Positions 45,029 to 54,646 of a stretch of 64,000 bases of DNA are shown in pieces. Positions within the stretch are counted from its first letter, which is position 1. Each line of letters begins with the position of its first letter. The notes under the pieces are model-generated. The model did not search any database. It was not told the DNA's origin and saw nothing but the letters and a program-made list of their open reading frames with translations. The translations under genes were made by a program, and so were the position numbers. Origin of the DNA: Anaerocolumna sp. (lineage in GTDB: Bacteria; Bacillota; Clostridia; Lachnospirales; Lachnospiraceae); NCBI GenBank assembly GCA_029256725.1, contig JAQSXJ010000015.1, positions 79,968 through 143,967 of the forward strand, read 5' to 3'.

Positions 45029-46574
45029 TCCGTATTTGTTACGATTATGGGAGTAACAACGGAATAACCCGCTTTCTTTATTCCTTCTATATCAAACTCA
45101 ATAAGTGTCTGTCCTTTTTTTATTTTTTCTCCACTCTTTACCTTCTGAGTGAAGAATTTGCCTTCTAATTTCACGGTATCCGTACCAATATGAATGAGTA
45201 TTTCCGCACCAAAATCGGTCTTTAATCCAATGGCGTGACCGGTAGGAAAGAGTGAGAGAACCTCACCGTCAACTGGTGCAATAAGTTTACCTTCTACGGG
45301 AATGATTGCTACTCCCTTACCAAGTACCTCTGTTGAGAAGACTTCATCCTCAACCTTTCCAAGCTCCACAACTTCTCCTTTCAGAGGGCTTGCGATTACT
45401 CCTCTTATACTTGTTTTATGAGCCGGCGCGGAAAGATCTTCTGTTTTTTTCTCCTCATCCCTATAAGTAACAAAGGTGGCCACAAAGGCAATTACAACTG
45501 CTACTCCCACGGCTATCAATGCCCAGACAATACTGGAAATATCTTTTGTGGCATTATTGATAAAAGTAGGAATACCAAAAACTCCAAGTCCTCCAAAGGT
45601 GTAGATCTTCGCTCCGGCGGCTCCGATAATGGCTCCGCCTACACCGGCTGCAAAACAGGATATGATAAAGGGTTTCTTCTTCGGTAAACTGATTCCATAG
45701 ATTGCCGGCTCAGTTACTCCGAATACACCGGATATTGCAGCGGGAATACACAATGCTCTTAATTTCATATTCCTGGTCTTGAATAGAATAGCTGTAACTA
45801 CTGCTGTCTGAGCAAAGGAGGCAGCAAAATATGGCGCAAGTACAAAATCATAACCAAAGTTTGTCAGATTAAGCATCATGATAGGTACAAGTCCCCAGTG
45901 AAGACCGAAAATAACCATTACCTGCCAGAATGCACCAACCAACAGACCTGCGAACAACGGGCTGAAATCAAAAGCTGCAGAAGTCAGAACACCGATTAAG
46001 GAGGTCAGCAGAGAAGCTACTGGTCCCACTACCAAGAAGGTTAGGGGTGTACAGATAATAAGAGTCATCATAGGTACCAGGAAGGTCTTTACCACATCAG
46101 GAATAATTTTTTTCCAAAACGCTTCAACCTTACTTGCCACCCAAACAGCTAAAATAATTGGTATTACTGTTGAGGCATATCCGCCGGAGGGTATCATTAC
46201 CGGTATATGAAGGAAAGTGGTGTAAACACTGGTTGCAAATTTGGAGCCTTCAAAGAGTGTGGATACAGGTTCAAAACCCGCAATGTTAATTATATCGCTT
46301 GCATATAACAATGCGGCACCCAGTGCCATACCTACAAATTGGTTTACATTGAACTTTTTAGCAGCCGTAAATCCCAGGAAGATGGGAAAGTAATGGAAAA
46401 ATCCATCGGCTACCGCATACAACAGCAGATAGGTTCCGCCGGTTTCCGACATCCAGCCAAAATAAGTGAATAATGCCAGGAGTCCTTTTATCATACCGGT
46501 TGCTGCCAGAACGCCGAGGGTGGGCTGAAATACTCCTGATATAATGTCAATCAGAGCTGCCCCTGGATTAATAT
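44995..46574 (-). pseudogene. Beta-glucoside-type PTS permease IICA, truncated at both ends
   Basis: Sugar PTS permease of the BglP type. The IIC membrane domain is visible from about 46570 (ALIDIISGVFQPTLGVLAAT is in frame before the first Met at 46494), with GLHWGLVPI and FGVTEPAIYGI. The IIA domain has GEVLSLFPTGHAIGLKT and the phosphorylated histidine in AEILIHIGTDTVKLEG. The IIB domain (about 85 residues with the catalytic Cys) is absent, replaced at about 46574 by toxin-island sequence. The last 20-25 IIA residues are absent as well: after VTPIIVTNTE the frame runs into HPr sequence out of phase. Transport is unlikely. Confidence 0.85.
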
Positions 46575-46586
46575 CCTTTTTATTAA

Positions 46587-46964
46587 TTATTCTATATTGT
46601 ATTTTTGCTTATATTTATTTAATAACTTATTTAAAGTTTCCTGTTTATCTGGATAATCCTCTATAAAAGATGAAGAAATTATTTGTAGATATTTATATAA
46701 AGTTACATAATCAATAACTACCTCTTCGCCACTATGGAGACCAAACTCAACACCTTCAAATATGCCTCCTGTAGCAATGTCATATTCATCTAAATCGTCT
46801 GGAAAAACACAAGCACCAAAGTTTTCTCCAAATCCTCTCCCCTCACTTATTCCTTCTATAATCTGAATAAATCTCTCATCACTGACCATATTAAAAACTG
46901 CTTGTACTGGAAAGTGTTCTTTGTCCAGCATATTTTGATCAATAAGCCTAAAATCTCTTTTCAT
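46587..46964 (-). CDS. CdiI-like ribonuclease-toxin immunity protein
   Basis: A 125-residue acidic protein (MKRDFRLIDQNMLD, FGENFGACVFPDDLDEYD, GIFEGVEFGLHSGEEVVID) resembling the CdiI immunity family that pairs with CdiA C-terminal RNases. The start at 46964 follows taggaga; the frame is open further upstream without support. It lies 22 nt after the toxin-tip ORF, the usual toxin-immunity order. Family recognition is from memory and moderate. Its 3' end sits 12 nt from the point where the PTS gene is cut. Confidence 0.7.
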   Translation of the reverse strand: MKRDFRLIDQNMLDKEHFPVQAVFNMVSDERFIQIIEGISEGRGFGENFGACVFPDDLDEYDIATGGIFEGVEFGLHSGEEVVIDYVTLYKYLQIISSSFIEDYPDKQETLNKLLNKYKQKYNIE

Positions 46965-46986
46965 GATTAATCTCCTAATCGTTTTT

Positions 46987-47406
46987 TTATTGTTCTGGAA
47001 AGAACGATGTAATGTTCCCATTTCCATCACTATATCCTCTCCATTTTACTCCAGCACCATCATTGCCGACCCATTCTCTTGGTAGCAAACCATCAGGACT
47101 CTTAGAAAGGGCATCGTTAGCCGCTTGAACTCCTTTTTCCATGTAGACTTCATCGCTTATAATATTAGGATCATATACTGTTTTAACTTTGGGTATTCCA
47201 CTTTGATATTCTCCTGGTATTAGAGTTCCTGTCTTATCTAATTTGGGCATTTGATATTCAATCGTTTCAACGCCTTCTAGTGTTGGATGCGGAGTGGACT
47301 TTACAATTTCAATATCATTAGTTAATAACTGTTCTTTATTATGTGCTCCTCCTATGCCCTTTTTTCTAGGCACTGTTGGATCAGTGTATTTTATATGTGA
47401 TTCCAA
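46987..47406 (-). CDS. Orphan polymorphic-toxin C-terminal nuclease module (CdiA-CT-like)
   Basis: A 139-residue frame from a TTG; sequence in frame upstream (GYVSTPPEGSGKIKPTPELE) shows that it is the tail of a larger toxin. The block VKTVYDP, the tryptophan-containing PREWVGNDG and GVKWRGYSDGNGNITSFFP near the end resemble CdiA/EndoU-type or CdiA tRNase tips. No secretion or repeat domain is attached. Such orphan tips with immunity genes are left after toxin-tip exchange. Exact nuclease family uncertain. A stop codon about 25 codons upstream ends the open frame. Confidence 0.65.
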   Translation of the reverse strand: MESHIKYTDPTVPRKKGIGGAHNKEQLLTNDIEIVKSTPHPTLEGVETIEYQMPKLDKTGTLIPGEYQSGIPKVKTVYDPNIISDEVYMEKGVQAANDALSKSPDGLLPREWVGNDGAGVKWRGYSDGNGNITSFFPEQ

Positions 47407-47532
47407 CTCTGGCGTTGGCTTAATCTTCCCCGAACCCTCAGGTGGAGTACTGACATATCCGACGAATGCTGAAAATCTTTATTCAATTAAAATAATTATA
47501 GCACGTCTTTGTGCTGTTTTTAAATAGAAAAA

Positions 47533-48537
47533 TTACTGTTCTTTTTCTGGCAATGGTTCTCGGTATTCCGTCTTATTTTTCATCATTCCGTACACTATGT
47601 TCACCAAACGGCGCATGATGCAGACCAGTGCCTGAGACTTTGTCTTACCTTCACCGATTTTCCGCATATAATAGTCATAAAATACCGGATGATTAGGTAC
47701 TCCGTTCTTTGGTCTGGATACCATGGTTACCGCCAGGAAATAAAATAATCCATGCAACTGACGGTTTCCCTGTCTGGAGCTTTGTTCCCTCCCTTTTCCG
47801 GCAGAACTGAACTTTACAGGAGCCACTCCTGCGAATCTTGCCAACTTACCAGCATTGGAAAATCTTCGGATATCTCCGATTTCTGCGATCAGCTTACTGG
47901 CTATGGAAGTTCCAATCCCCGGCATACTGGTCAGTTTATAATCAAAACTAAGCAGGATCTTCTCGATTTCTTTATCAAGCCCCGCCAACTCTTCTTTTTG
48001 ATGCTCCAAGTCTCTTACCAGACTCGTCGTTATAAAATCTCTGGATTCCTGATATTCCCGAAAGGTATCTCCATCATTCTGAACGCAGTCCAGAATCAAC
48101 TCTGCTTTATCTCTTCTGATGATTGGAGATATTTCTTTGAATTCCATCGTTAGTTCTTCAACCGTTTTCTCCCGCAAATGGACAGGGGACGGGTAGGTTT
48201 TCCAGAAGTACATGGCACATTTCCCGTCTATCTCACTGAAAAACTTACTGTAACTGGGATATGCCATGGATATCTGTTCATGGAGTCCATTCTTAAACCG
48301 GATACCGTCTTTCACCAGTAAATCTCTCCGATTTACCAGCTGTGCCAGCGTCCACTCGTTATCTTTTGGCTTTGCATCCGGCAAGGTGTGTAACTGATTA
48401 ATCAGAACTGTTGCCACACAATACGCATCATGCTCATCATTTTTTCGGTACATGGGTGCACTTTTTCTCTGGTCATAAGCCAGAGCTGGATTATGCAGGT
48501 CAATCCCTACATAAAGCAGATTTTCTCTTTTCTGCAA
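47533..48537 (-). pseudogene. IS110-family transposase with internal deletion
   Basis: DEDD transposase of the IS110 group. The start is TTG 48537 with ggaggg upstream (LQKRENLLYVGIDLH), giving 334 residues. After VGIDLHN the sequence jumps to PALAYDQRKSAPMYRKNDEHD; about 75 residues expected between them, including the catalytic Glu of the RuvC-like fold, are missing. The C-terminal Transposase_20 region is intact (SMPGIGTSIASKLIAEIGD, FAGVAPVKFSSAGKGR). The enzyme should be inactive. A frame extending to 48756 is noncoding-end sequence. It sits between the orphan toxin tip and the complete toxin locus. Confidence 0.85.
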
Positions 48538-49607
48538 TTCTCTCCCTCCAGATCTTGTTTCCAACCAATCAGTTTCCGCACCGGCAACCTCAGATGACAG
48601 CGTTAACTCTTTGCGAGTCCGCAAGGGGGCGACAGCCAATCTACAACAAACCAATGGGTGGCAAGACAAGTTATTTCTTTTATTGGTTGTTGATGTTAAC
48701 TCTGTATGGATTGGATTGCAAGTCATTTCTGGATTTAATTTCAGGAGAAGAAACAACAGAAAAAAGAACTGAAAAGGGAGCTACAGAAAGGGTGTTTTTT
48801 ACCCCCTGTAACCCCCGTCAGCGTCATTTTACCATATAACCATTTTCCTGTAAATTCATGGTTCACCATGAACCATAGGGTAGATGATCTGGCTAAGCTT
48901 CTGATAAAATAGAATTAATATACCACTTTTTGTTTGCCCTGTATCGCAAAATACTGCCCCTGTGTGACCTTAAAACCGATGGTGGAACATGTATGCCATT
49001 CAGGCAATTAAACACCTCGTTGGGCAAATTTGAAAAACATAGGATTTTCCCTTTGCACCTGATAACTGTTTGGATTGCTATTGTCTCCTGTTCGTCTTCC
49101 AGTTGCTTTTTCAGAAAAATGTCGCATATATACCAGTTTTTCATATCCCACAAGTCGCACAATCGCAACCATTTATAAATTCCTTAACTGGTAAATTCTC
49201 ACCTTATTTTGCTTCAAAAGTAGGGATGAACCATGGGGTCGAAAATGATGCGGGTTAAAGACAGGTGCACCTTACGGCGCTCCTGCCAGTTTACAGCAGA
49301 CGGCAATGCCGACTGCTTAAGGATTTTTAGGCGGAGTGCTGGATTTTTTCAGGTGGCTGTAAATTAGACAAGAAACACCTGCTAGGTGGCTGTAACTGCT
49401 CTAATAATAACCAAATTCAAGGCTTTCCAAGGTGTCTGCATAGGTACACCTCATAAATTATCTCTAACTTATTTTACTAAGATATACCGCTTATCTTTTA
49501 TATTTTTCTCTCTATTTTCACCAATAAATCCAACGATTTTTATTGGTTTCCGATATCGACTTCCTGAAAATATTCCAGTATTGTATTTGTCAAAGGAGGA
49601 ACTCATT
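48538..49607. other. IS110 flank and gene-poor region
   Basis: About 1.07 kb. 48538-48900 probably includes the noncoding left end of the IS110 element, where bridge RNA would be encoded. ATGGTTCACCATGAACCAT (48858-48876) is a near-perfect palindrome, partly repeated near 49227. 49260-49320 is locally GC-rich and structured (cagacggcaatgccgactg). Short frames (for example 48893-49168 minus) lack start signals and family resemblance. Confidence 0.4.
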
Positions 49608-49883
49608 ATGACGGAGCAAGAATTACTGGATATGTTCATTCAGGAATGTATCAACATGCTACTTGATATATTCAATAAAAATCAGCCTGACAAATCAAAG
49701 AAGGAAGATGAGCAAATTTTACAGGCATAAATTTTTATTGAACATTTACCCAGCAAAGAGAAGGAACTGGTTGAATATTACATTGATTCTCTCACAAATT
49801 TACTTGCATCAGAAGAAAATTTTCTGTATCAACATGGATTTATGGATGGGGTTAAACTATTAAAATTTATCTATAAATTATAA
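49608..49883 (+). pseudogene. DUF6809-like small protein with in-frame stop
   Basis: aaaggagga precedes an ATG opening MTEQELLDMFIQECINMLLD. The frame stops at TAA 49728-49730 after 40 residues, but the same frame continues with IFIEHLPSKEKELVEYYIDS and ends at 49883 with GFMDGVKLLKFIYKL. The continuation resembles the C-terminus of small DUF6809-type proteins associated with mobile elements. Either a nonsense-mutated gene or a functional 40-residue peptide. Family match is tentative. Confidence 0.55.
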
Positions 49884-49909
49884 TAATTTAAAACAAAATC
49901 AATAAAACA

Positions 49910-49946
49910 GACCTTCAAACCAAATAATAACCCTGGTTTGAAGGTC
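49910..49946. terminator. Hairpin terminator between small ORF and immunity gene
   Basis: gaccttcaaacca (49910-49922) and tggtttgaaggtc (49934-49946) pair perfectly over 13 bp. An A-run follows on the right and T-rich sequence follows on the minus strand, so it terminates the immunity gene 48 nt after its stop. Confidence 0.85.
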
Positions 49947-49993
49947 CAAAAAACTTTTGGAATCGTTAAAAAATCCAATTGAAAAAATTCAAT

Positions 49994-50365
49994 TTATTCT
50001 CTTGCAATATAAACACAATTGTCATTGTCAAGTGCATTACTCAGAAGATTACAAATTTCATCTGTTACCTTTTTAGAGTTGGGAAATCGAAATTCTGTAT
50101 TTTCAGTTTGTTTAATCTGCTGAAATGCTTTCATAAGATTAGGTATTTGCCATGGACTTTCATCATACCATCCTTCAGCAAGGTTATAACAATACGCCAA
50201 GCCAGTCCATCCACTTTCCTCTGGTTCAATTTTATCCATGATGTCGTCAAAATATCCATCCCATATTCTTATGACATTTTTATTATTATTGTCAAGTAAC
50301 TGTATAAATTGAATTTCACCTTCTCCTTCATATCCTTCATAAAAATCCCAAATTATATTATCCAT
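49994..50365 (-). CDS. Cognate immunity protein of the LXG-like toxin
   Basis: A 123-residue, acidic, soluble protein (MDNIIWDFYEGYEGEGEIQF, DGYFDDIMDKIEPEESGWTG) immediately downstream of the toxin gene, with a 9-nt gap and ggaggt upstream of the ATG. Size, charge and position are those of an immunity protein. I do not recognise a named family. Function is inferred from context. Confidence 0.65.
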   Translation of the reverse strand: MDNIIWDFYEGYEGEGEIQFIQLLDNNNKNVIRIWDGYFDDIMDKIEPEESGWTGLAYCYNLAEGWYDESPWQIPNLMKAFQQIKQTENTEFRFPNSKKVTDEICNLLSNALDNDNCVYIARE

Positions 50366-50374
50366 TTTTACCTC

Positions 50375-51790
50375 CTATGGAGCAACCCAATGTCCTCTTT
50401 CTAATAACGTTTTTTGTGCTTCTGTTGCAATATCGTTTTGAAAGGCTGTTATTGCTTGTTGCCAATCATTTCTACTTGTCCATACACTATCACCCGTTAA
50501 TATATGTGTTACTGCCTTTTGTCCTGTTGGAGTGCCTGGAGTAGTACGTTCTACAACCCATGTGTTGCCTTGTCCTGTTGGTGCACCAGGAGTTTTTGTA
50601 TGCCAGCGAGCTTCAAATTTATATGTTCCATCTGACCACTTATAACTTATCTGGTCATATCCTGTTTTAGACTGGACTTTAATCGTTGCATTACTTGGAA
50701 TAGATGTCGGTGCTGTCTTTGCCAATTCATTTGTTTTTCCACTCCAATCGGCACCAGTAGTTAACTTACCCGCCCCCTCACCAATAGCCTTGGACCCAGC
50801 ATTAGCCTTATTCGTTAGATTCCCAACACCACTACCGGCTACCACACTTTCACTGTATATTATTTCACCGGTTTTTAAATTCTTTATTGCTTGTACACCT
50901 TTAACTGTTACTACTGTAAACCCTTCGAGTAACGGCATTGTTGCAAAATCTCCGTAGATTTCTGCCCATTCCGGATCCATTCCTCCGATTATCGCCATTT
51001 GTTTCATTTGTTCGGAGTAAAGCCCCGGAAATCTATCCCATAAATATTTTAACAGATATCTGTATGCTTGTGGTAAATTTCTTGCATATTTTAAATTTTT
51101 TAAATCCTGTTCATAAGGCAATAACTTTCTATTATCTTTATCTTCTGTTTTGTTATTTTGTTTGTAATCTGGATCCTTATACCAATTTTTTATTGCATTT
51201 TTTAGATCTACATTATCATTATCAGAACTGTTTTTCAAGTCAGGAAATTTTCTTACTTCTTTTCCGTATCCTGACATCCATTCTGACTTTCTATATTCTG
51301 TGAAAGCTTCTTTATACCATTCTATTATTAAATCTATCGTGAGTTTTGAACCGGGTAAAAGATATTTCAAGCTATCTGCGATTAATTTCATAACTAATTT
51401 GTTATTACCAATACCAACCAATAACTTTAACATTTCATCTATCCAATTTTCAAGACGGCCGGACTCATTATGTACCACATTATATTTGCTTTGCATTGCA
51501 ATTGTATCTGCAACTTCCTGGTCCATCTGCTCAGCCACTTCAAGCAAATCTGATATTTGTTTTGCCAAGTAATTAAAATTATCTGACTTTCGTTTCAACA
51601 TATTAATTTTGTCACTTACCAAATCTTTTGCACTTGTTAAATTTCCGGATGAAGTTCCTGTAACATTATCTATTGCAGTTACAATATTCCTCTCGAGTTC
51701 CTCTGCATAATCATTCGTTTGTTTTTCCAAGTCTTTGGAATATCCTATGATAGACGCCAGAACATCATATTCTAATACGAAATCCGACAT
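50375..51790 (-). CDS. LXG/WXG-like polymorphic toxin
   Basis: A 471-residue secreted-toxin candidate. Residues 1-110 are helical with heptad pattern (EYDVLASIIGYSKDLEKQT, DKINMLKRKSDNFNYLAKQI), as in LXG/WXG100 domains exported by type VII secretion. The middle (about 110-300) holds a helical linker with a pre-toxin-like segment. The C-terminal 110 residues carry GYDQISYKWSDGTYKFEARW, HTKTPGAPTGQGNTWVVER and end in GHWVAP. This tip resembles a polymorphic toxin nuclease domain, possibly type 37, from memory. No signal peptide. No type VII secretion genes occur in the window. Confidence 0.72.
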   Translation of the reverse strand: MSDFVLEYDVLASIIGYSKDLEKQTNDYAEELERNIVTAIDNVTGTSSGNLTSAKDLVSDKINMLKRKSDNFNYLAKQISDLLEVAEQMDQEVADTIAMQSKYNVVHNESGRLENWIDEMLKLLVGIGNNKLVMKLIADSLKYLLPGSKLTIDLIIEWYKEAFTEYRKSEWMSGYGKEVRKFPDLKNSSDNDNVDLKNAIKNWYKDPDYKQNNKTEDKDNRKLLPYEQDLKNLKYARNLPQAYRYLLKYLWDRFPGLYSEQMKQMAIIGGMDPEWAEIYGDFATMPLLEGFTVVTVKGVQAIKNLKTGEIIYSESVVAGSGVGNLTNKANAGSKAIGEGAGKLTTGADWSGKTNELAKTAPTSIPSNATIKVQSKTGYDQISYKWSDGTYKFEARWHTKTPGAPTGQGNTWVVERTTPGTPTGQKAVTHILTGDSVWTSRNDWQQAITAFQNDIATEAQKTLLERGHWVAP

Positions 51791-52050
51791 AACAAACTGT
51801 CACCTCATTTCCTTTTTCATACGTATGTCATTTATAATTCCGGTAATTATATTTCAAAACAAACTTTAAATTTATTTTGGTTATATACAACATATATACA
51901 ATATGACAGATAATATATTTTTCATTGTATTTTCGATGTATTTTAATTGATATTCGAGAGATTTTATCATAATTGCATTATTTTATTTACCTTATTTTAA
52001 TTGCCTTATTTTAATTGCTCACTCATCTGCTACTAACTAGAAGTTATCAT
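51791..52050. other. Spacer upstream of the toxin gene
   Basis: AT-rich sequence that should hold the toxin promoter; a ttttattt/ttgcctta motif is repeated near 51973-52015. No small partner gene of the type often found before LXG toxins is visible. Confidence 0.35.
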
Positions 52051-52109
52051 AAAAAAAGAAGCAACTGATTAGAATTAAAAGTATTTCTACTTTACCCTAA
52101 CCAGTTACT
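52051..52109 (-). terminator. Terminator of the ech-hyp operon
   Basis: On the minus strand agtaactggttag (52109-52097) pairs with ctaatcagttgc (52072-52061) and a T-rich run follows. It lies about 150 nt after the hypE end. Confidence 0.7.
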
Positions 52110-52218
52110 GCCTGTTCTTTCTCATCCCTAACCCCTTTAGTTCTGAAGGGCAAGAGGTTTTTAATACGTAATACAATAATATCTTGCGGCTTTCTACTTA
52201 AAGAAATTATACTTTATC

Positions 52219-53238
52219 TCATTGTATTTTATATGATAGATGCACGTTACACATAAATTTTAACAAATACGCGGAAGTCCTTCTCCGTAGAGTACATCTA
52301 CAATTACGGCTGCCATTATAGGCAGTAGTCAGAATTACCTTGGAGCCACTCTGTATATTTCCGATTATGGCAGTATTCTCACCATACTTTGAATTTTTCA
52401 TGATCTGTAAAGCTTTCTCTGCATCCTCTTTGGCAACAATTGCAATTAGCTTGCCTTCATTGGCCATATACAGCGGATCGAGTCCCAGTATATCACAAAA
52501 CCCCTTTACCTTTGGGCTTACAGGAAGTGCTTTTTCCTCAAGCAGTACCTGGCAGGAGGATGCCGCTGCTACTTCATTTAGCACGGTAGCCAATCCTCCC
52601 CTGGTTACATCTCTCATACAATGAATATCAATTCCTTCCTGCATGAGCTTTGTAACAAGTTCTTTTAAAGGTGCGCAGTCGCTTCTGATGTCATTCTCGA
52701 TTTCCATACGGTGGGACATTATGGCTGCATGATGTTCTCCCAGGTTCCCGGAGAGAAGGATAACATCCCCTTCTTTACAGGCAGCTATGCTGATTCCTTC
52801 TTTCTCTATCTCACCGATACCGGAGGTATTAATATAAATACCGCCCTTTCCCTCTATCACCTTGGTATCGCCTGCTACGATAAATACGCCTGCTTCCTTC
52901 GCTGCTTCAGACATGGAAATGGCAATTCGATCAAGGTCTTCAAGTGAGGCTCCTTCTTCGATTATGAACCCTGCCGTTAAGTATTTCGGTATGGCTCCCA
53001 TCATTAACAAATCGTTTACTGTACCGCACACAGCTACTTTACCAATATCTCCACCATGGAAGAACATAGGGGTTACTACAAAGGAATCCGTCGTAAAGGC
53101 TATCCTGTTCTTAACCGTCAGCACAGCACTATCCTCTAACTTATTTAACACTTCATTTGAAAAGTGCTTCATAAAGATTTCATTTATCAGGCTGGTGGTC
53201 TGTTTACCACCGCTGCCGTATGACATATCTATCTGCAT
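52219..53238 (-). pseudogene. hypE: Hydrogenase maturation protein HypE, C-terminal frameshift
   Basis: HypE dehydrates a carbamoylated C-terminal cysteine to make the cyanide ligands of the NiFe site. The purM-like fold is intact (GSGGKQT, TDSFVVTPMFFHGGDIGKVA, VAGDTKVI, MRDVTRGGLATVLNE). The frame then reads GSRNCRCTLRRRTSAYLL and ends at 52219. Removing one base near 52302-52306 restores GSRIVDVLYGEGLPRIC and a stop at 52260-52262, the universal PRIC ending. As given, the essential last cysteine is lost and a 28-residue foreign tail is added. Either a sequencing error or a broken maturation pathway. Six hyp genes follow each other on this strand. Confidence 0.88.
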
Positions 53239-53278
53239 CTTCTGATTCCTTCCTATACTCTGTACATTGCTATTATCA

Positions 53279-54322
53279 TCAACTGTTTTTATACCAGATT
53301 CCGCAGGCCCCTTCTGCCGATACCATACAGGGACCTAAGGCATCCATAGGAGTACAGCGTTTTCCAAAGGCCGGACACTGAGAAGGGCTGATTCTTCCAA
53401 GAATTACATCTGTACAACGACAGCCTGTGGGGAGGCTCTCTTCTTCATCCGATACTTCATTGCAAATACCATAACTGGAATAATTCTTTTTCAGTGCAAG
53501 ACCGGAAGCTGGTATACTACCGATGCCTCTCCACCATGCATCTGAAGGTTCAAAGTATTGTAGCACTGCCTCCATGGCTTTCTTATTTCCTTCTTCTTTC
53601 ACTGCACTGGTATAGAGATTCTTAACCCTGTATTCTCCCGTAGAAACCTGAGTCATTATATCATATACAGCAGCAAGGATATGCTCTCCTTCAAAACCTG
53701 TTACCACAAAGGGTTTATGATATTTCTCCGCCAAGGGTTCATACACCTTACTGCCTATAATGACACTTACATGCCCCGGACACAAAAATCCATCGATACC
53801 TTCTTCTTTCTCACACAGATAGGACAATGCCGGTATCATGGTCTTTATAGCCGTTAAGAGCTTCAGATTCTTGATTCCTTCTCTCTCCATTTCCTCTATG
53901 AGTATCGCATACAAAGGAGCTGTAGTTTCAAATCCTACCGCCGCAAATATAAAGGTAATGCCTGGATTCTCCTTAGCCAGCTTAACAGCCTGAAAGGGAG
54001 AGTACAGGAATCTCACATGCCCTCCCATGGCTTTAGCCTGGGTCAGGGAATACTTACTGCCTCTCACTTTCATCATATCTCCGAAGGATAAGACTTCATA
54101 ATTATCTTTGCTGGCATACGCAATCAATTCATCGATATAACCGGAGGGAGTCACACATACCGGACAGCCGGGTCCTGATATAAGCTGAATTCCTTCCGGC
54201 AGCAGAGAGCGTATTCCGGCCTTGAAAATACTTGCAGTATGGGTTCCGCAGACCTCCATAATCTTAATCTTTCTGCCCTTATAATTTTTAAGTTCCTCTG
54301 TAACCTTCTCAAGTGTCAGCAT
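53279..54322 (-). CDS. hypD: Hydrogenase maturation protein HypD
   Basis: Iron-sulfur scaffold that, with HypC, assembles the Fe(CN)2CO unit. The 347-residue protein has MEVCGTHTASIFKAGI, GPGCPVCVTP (metal-site cysteines), GFETTAPLYAI, and the C-terminal [4Fe-4S] cysteines in GCRCTDVILG, CPAFGKRCTPMDALGPC and EGACGIWY. Length is normal. Start overlaps the end of hypC by 14 nt. Confidence 0.95.
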   Translation of the reverse strand: MLTLEKVTEELKNYKGRKIKIMEVCGTHTASIFKAGIRSLLPEGIQLISGPGCPVCVTPSGYIDELIAYASKDNYEVLSFGDMMKVRGSKYSLTQAKAMGGHVRFLYSPFQAVKLAKENPGITFIFAAVGFETTAPLYAILIEEMEREGIKNLKLLTAIKTMIPALSYLCEKEEGIDGFLCPGHVSVIIGSKVYEPLAEKYHKPFVVTGFEGEHILAAVYDIMTQVSTGEYRVKNLYTSAVKEEGNKKAMEAVLQYFEPSDAWWRGIGSIPASGLALKKNYSSYGICNEVSDEEESLPTGCRCTDVILGRISPSQCPAFGKRCTPMDALGPCMVSAEGACGIWYKNS

Positions 54323-54536
54323 TCATGACCTCATTTAATTCTGAAAAGATACTTATCATTTCTTCTGCCTGATCTTTTTGCACCACTTCAATGGCAAGGC
54401 CTGCATGAATTAAGATATAATCATCTACACCCGCCTCAACCAGACTGATATTGGTCTCACATATATTTCCTAAGATATCCACTTTGGCGATATCACCATT
54501 AATCTCCGTTATTTTTCCCGGTACTGCTACACACAT
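54309..54536 (-). CDS. hypC: Hydrogenase maturation chaperone HypC
   Basis: A 75-residue OB-fold chaperone beginning MCVAVPGKITEI; Cys2 is the conserved residue that binds the iron ligand unit and the large subunit. It has the block ILIHAGLAIEVV typical of the family. An aaagagg site precedes it. Coupled to hypD by overlap and located 110 nt after hypF. Confidence 0.95.
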   Translation of the reverse strand: MCVAVPGKITEINGDIAKVDILGNICETNISLVEAGVDDYILIHAGLAIEVVQKDQAEEMISIFSELNEVMNADT

Positions 54537-54646
54537 ATTAACCTCTTTTCTACTGCAATGTCCGATTAATGCCGGAATTTCTTAACTCTATAATTTAAAT
54601 TTTTTTTATTTATACTTTTATTTTTCACTTCTAGTATAGCAATATC

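Noticed and set aside
48893..49168. 91-codon minus-strand frame after the IS110 element
   Set aside because: No ribosome binding site and no family resemblance; could be chance in a gene-poor region.
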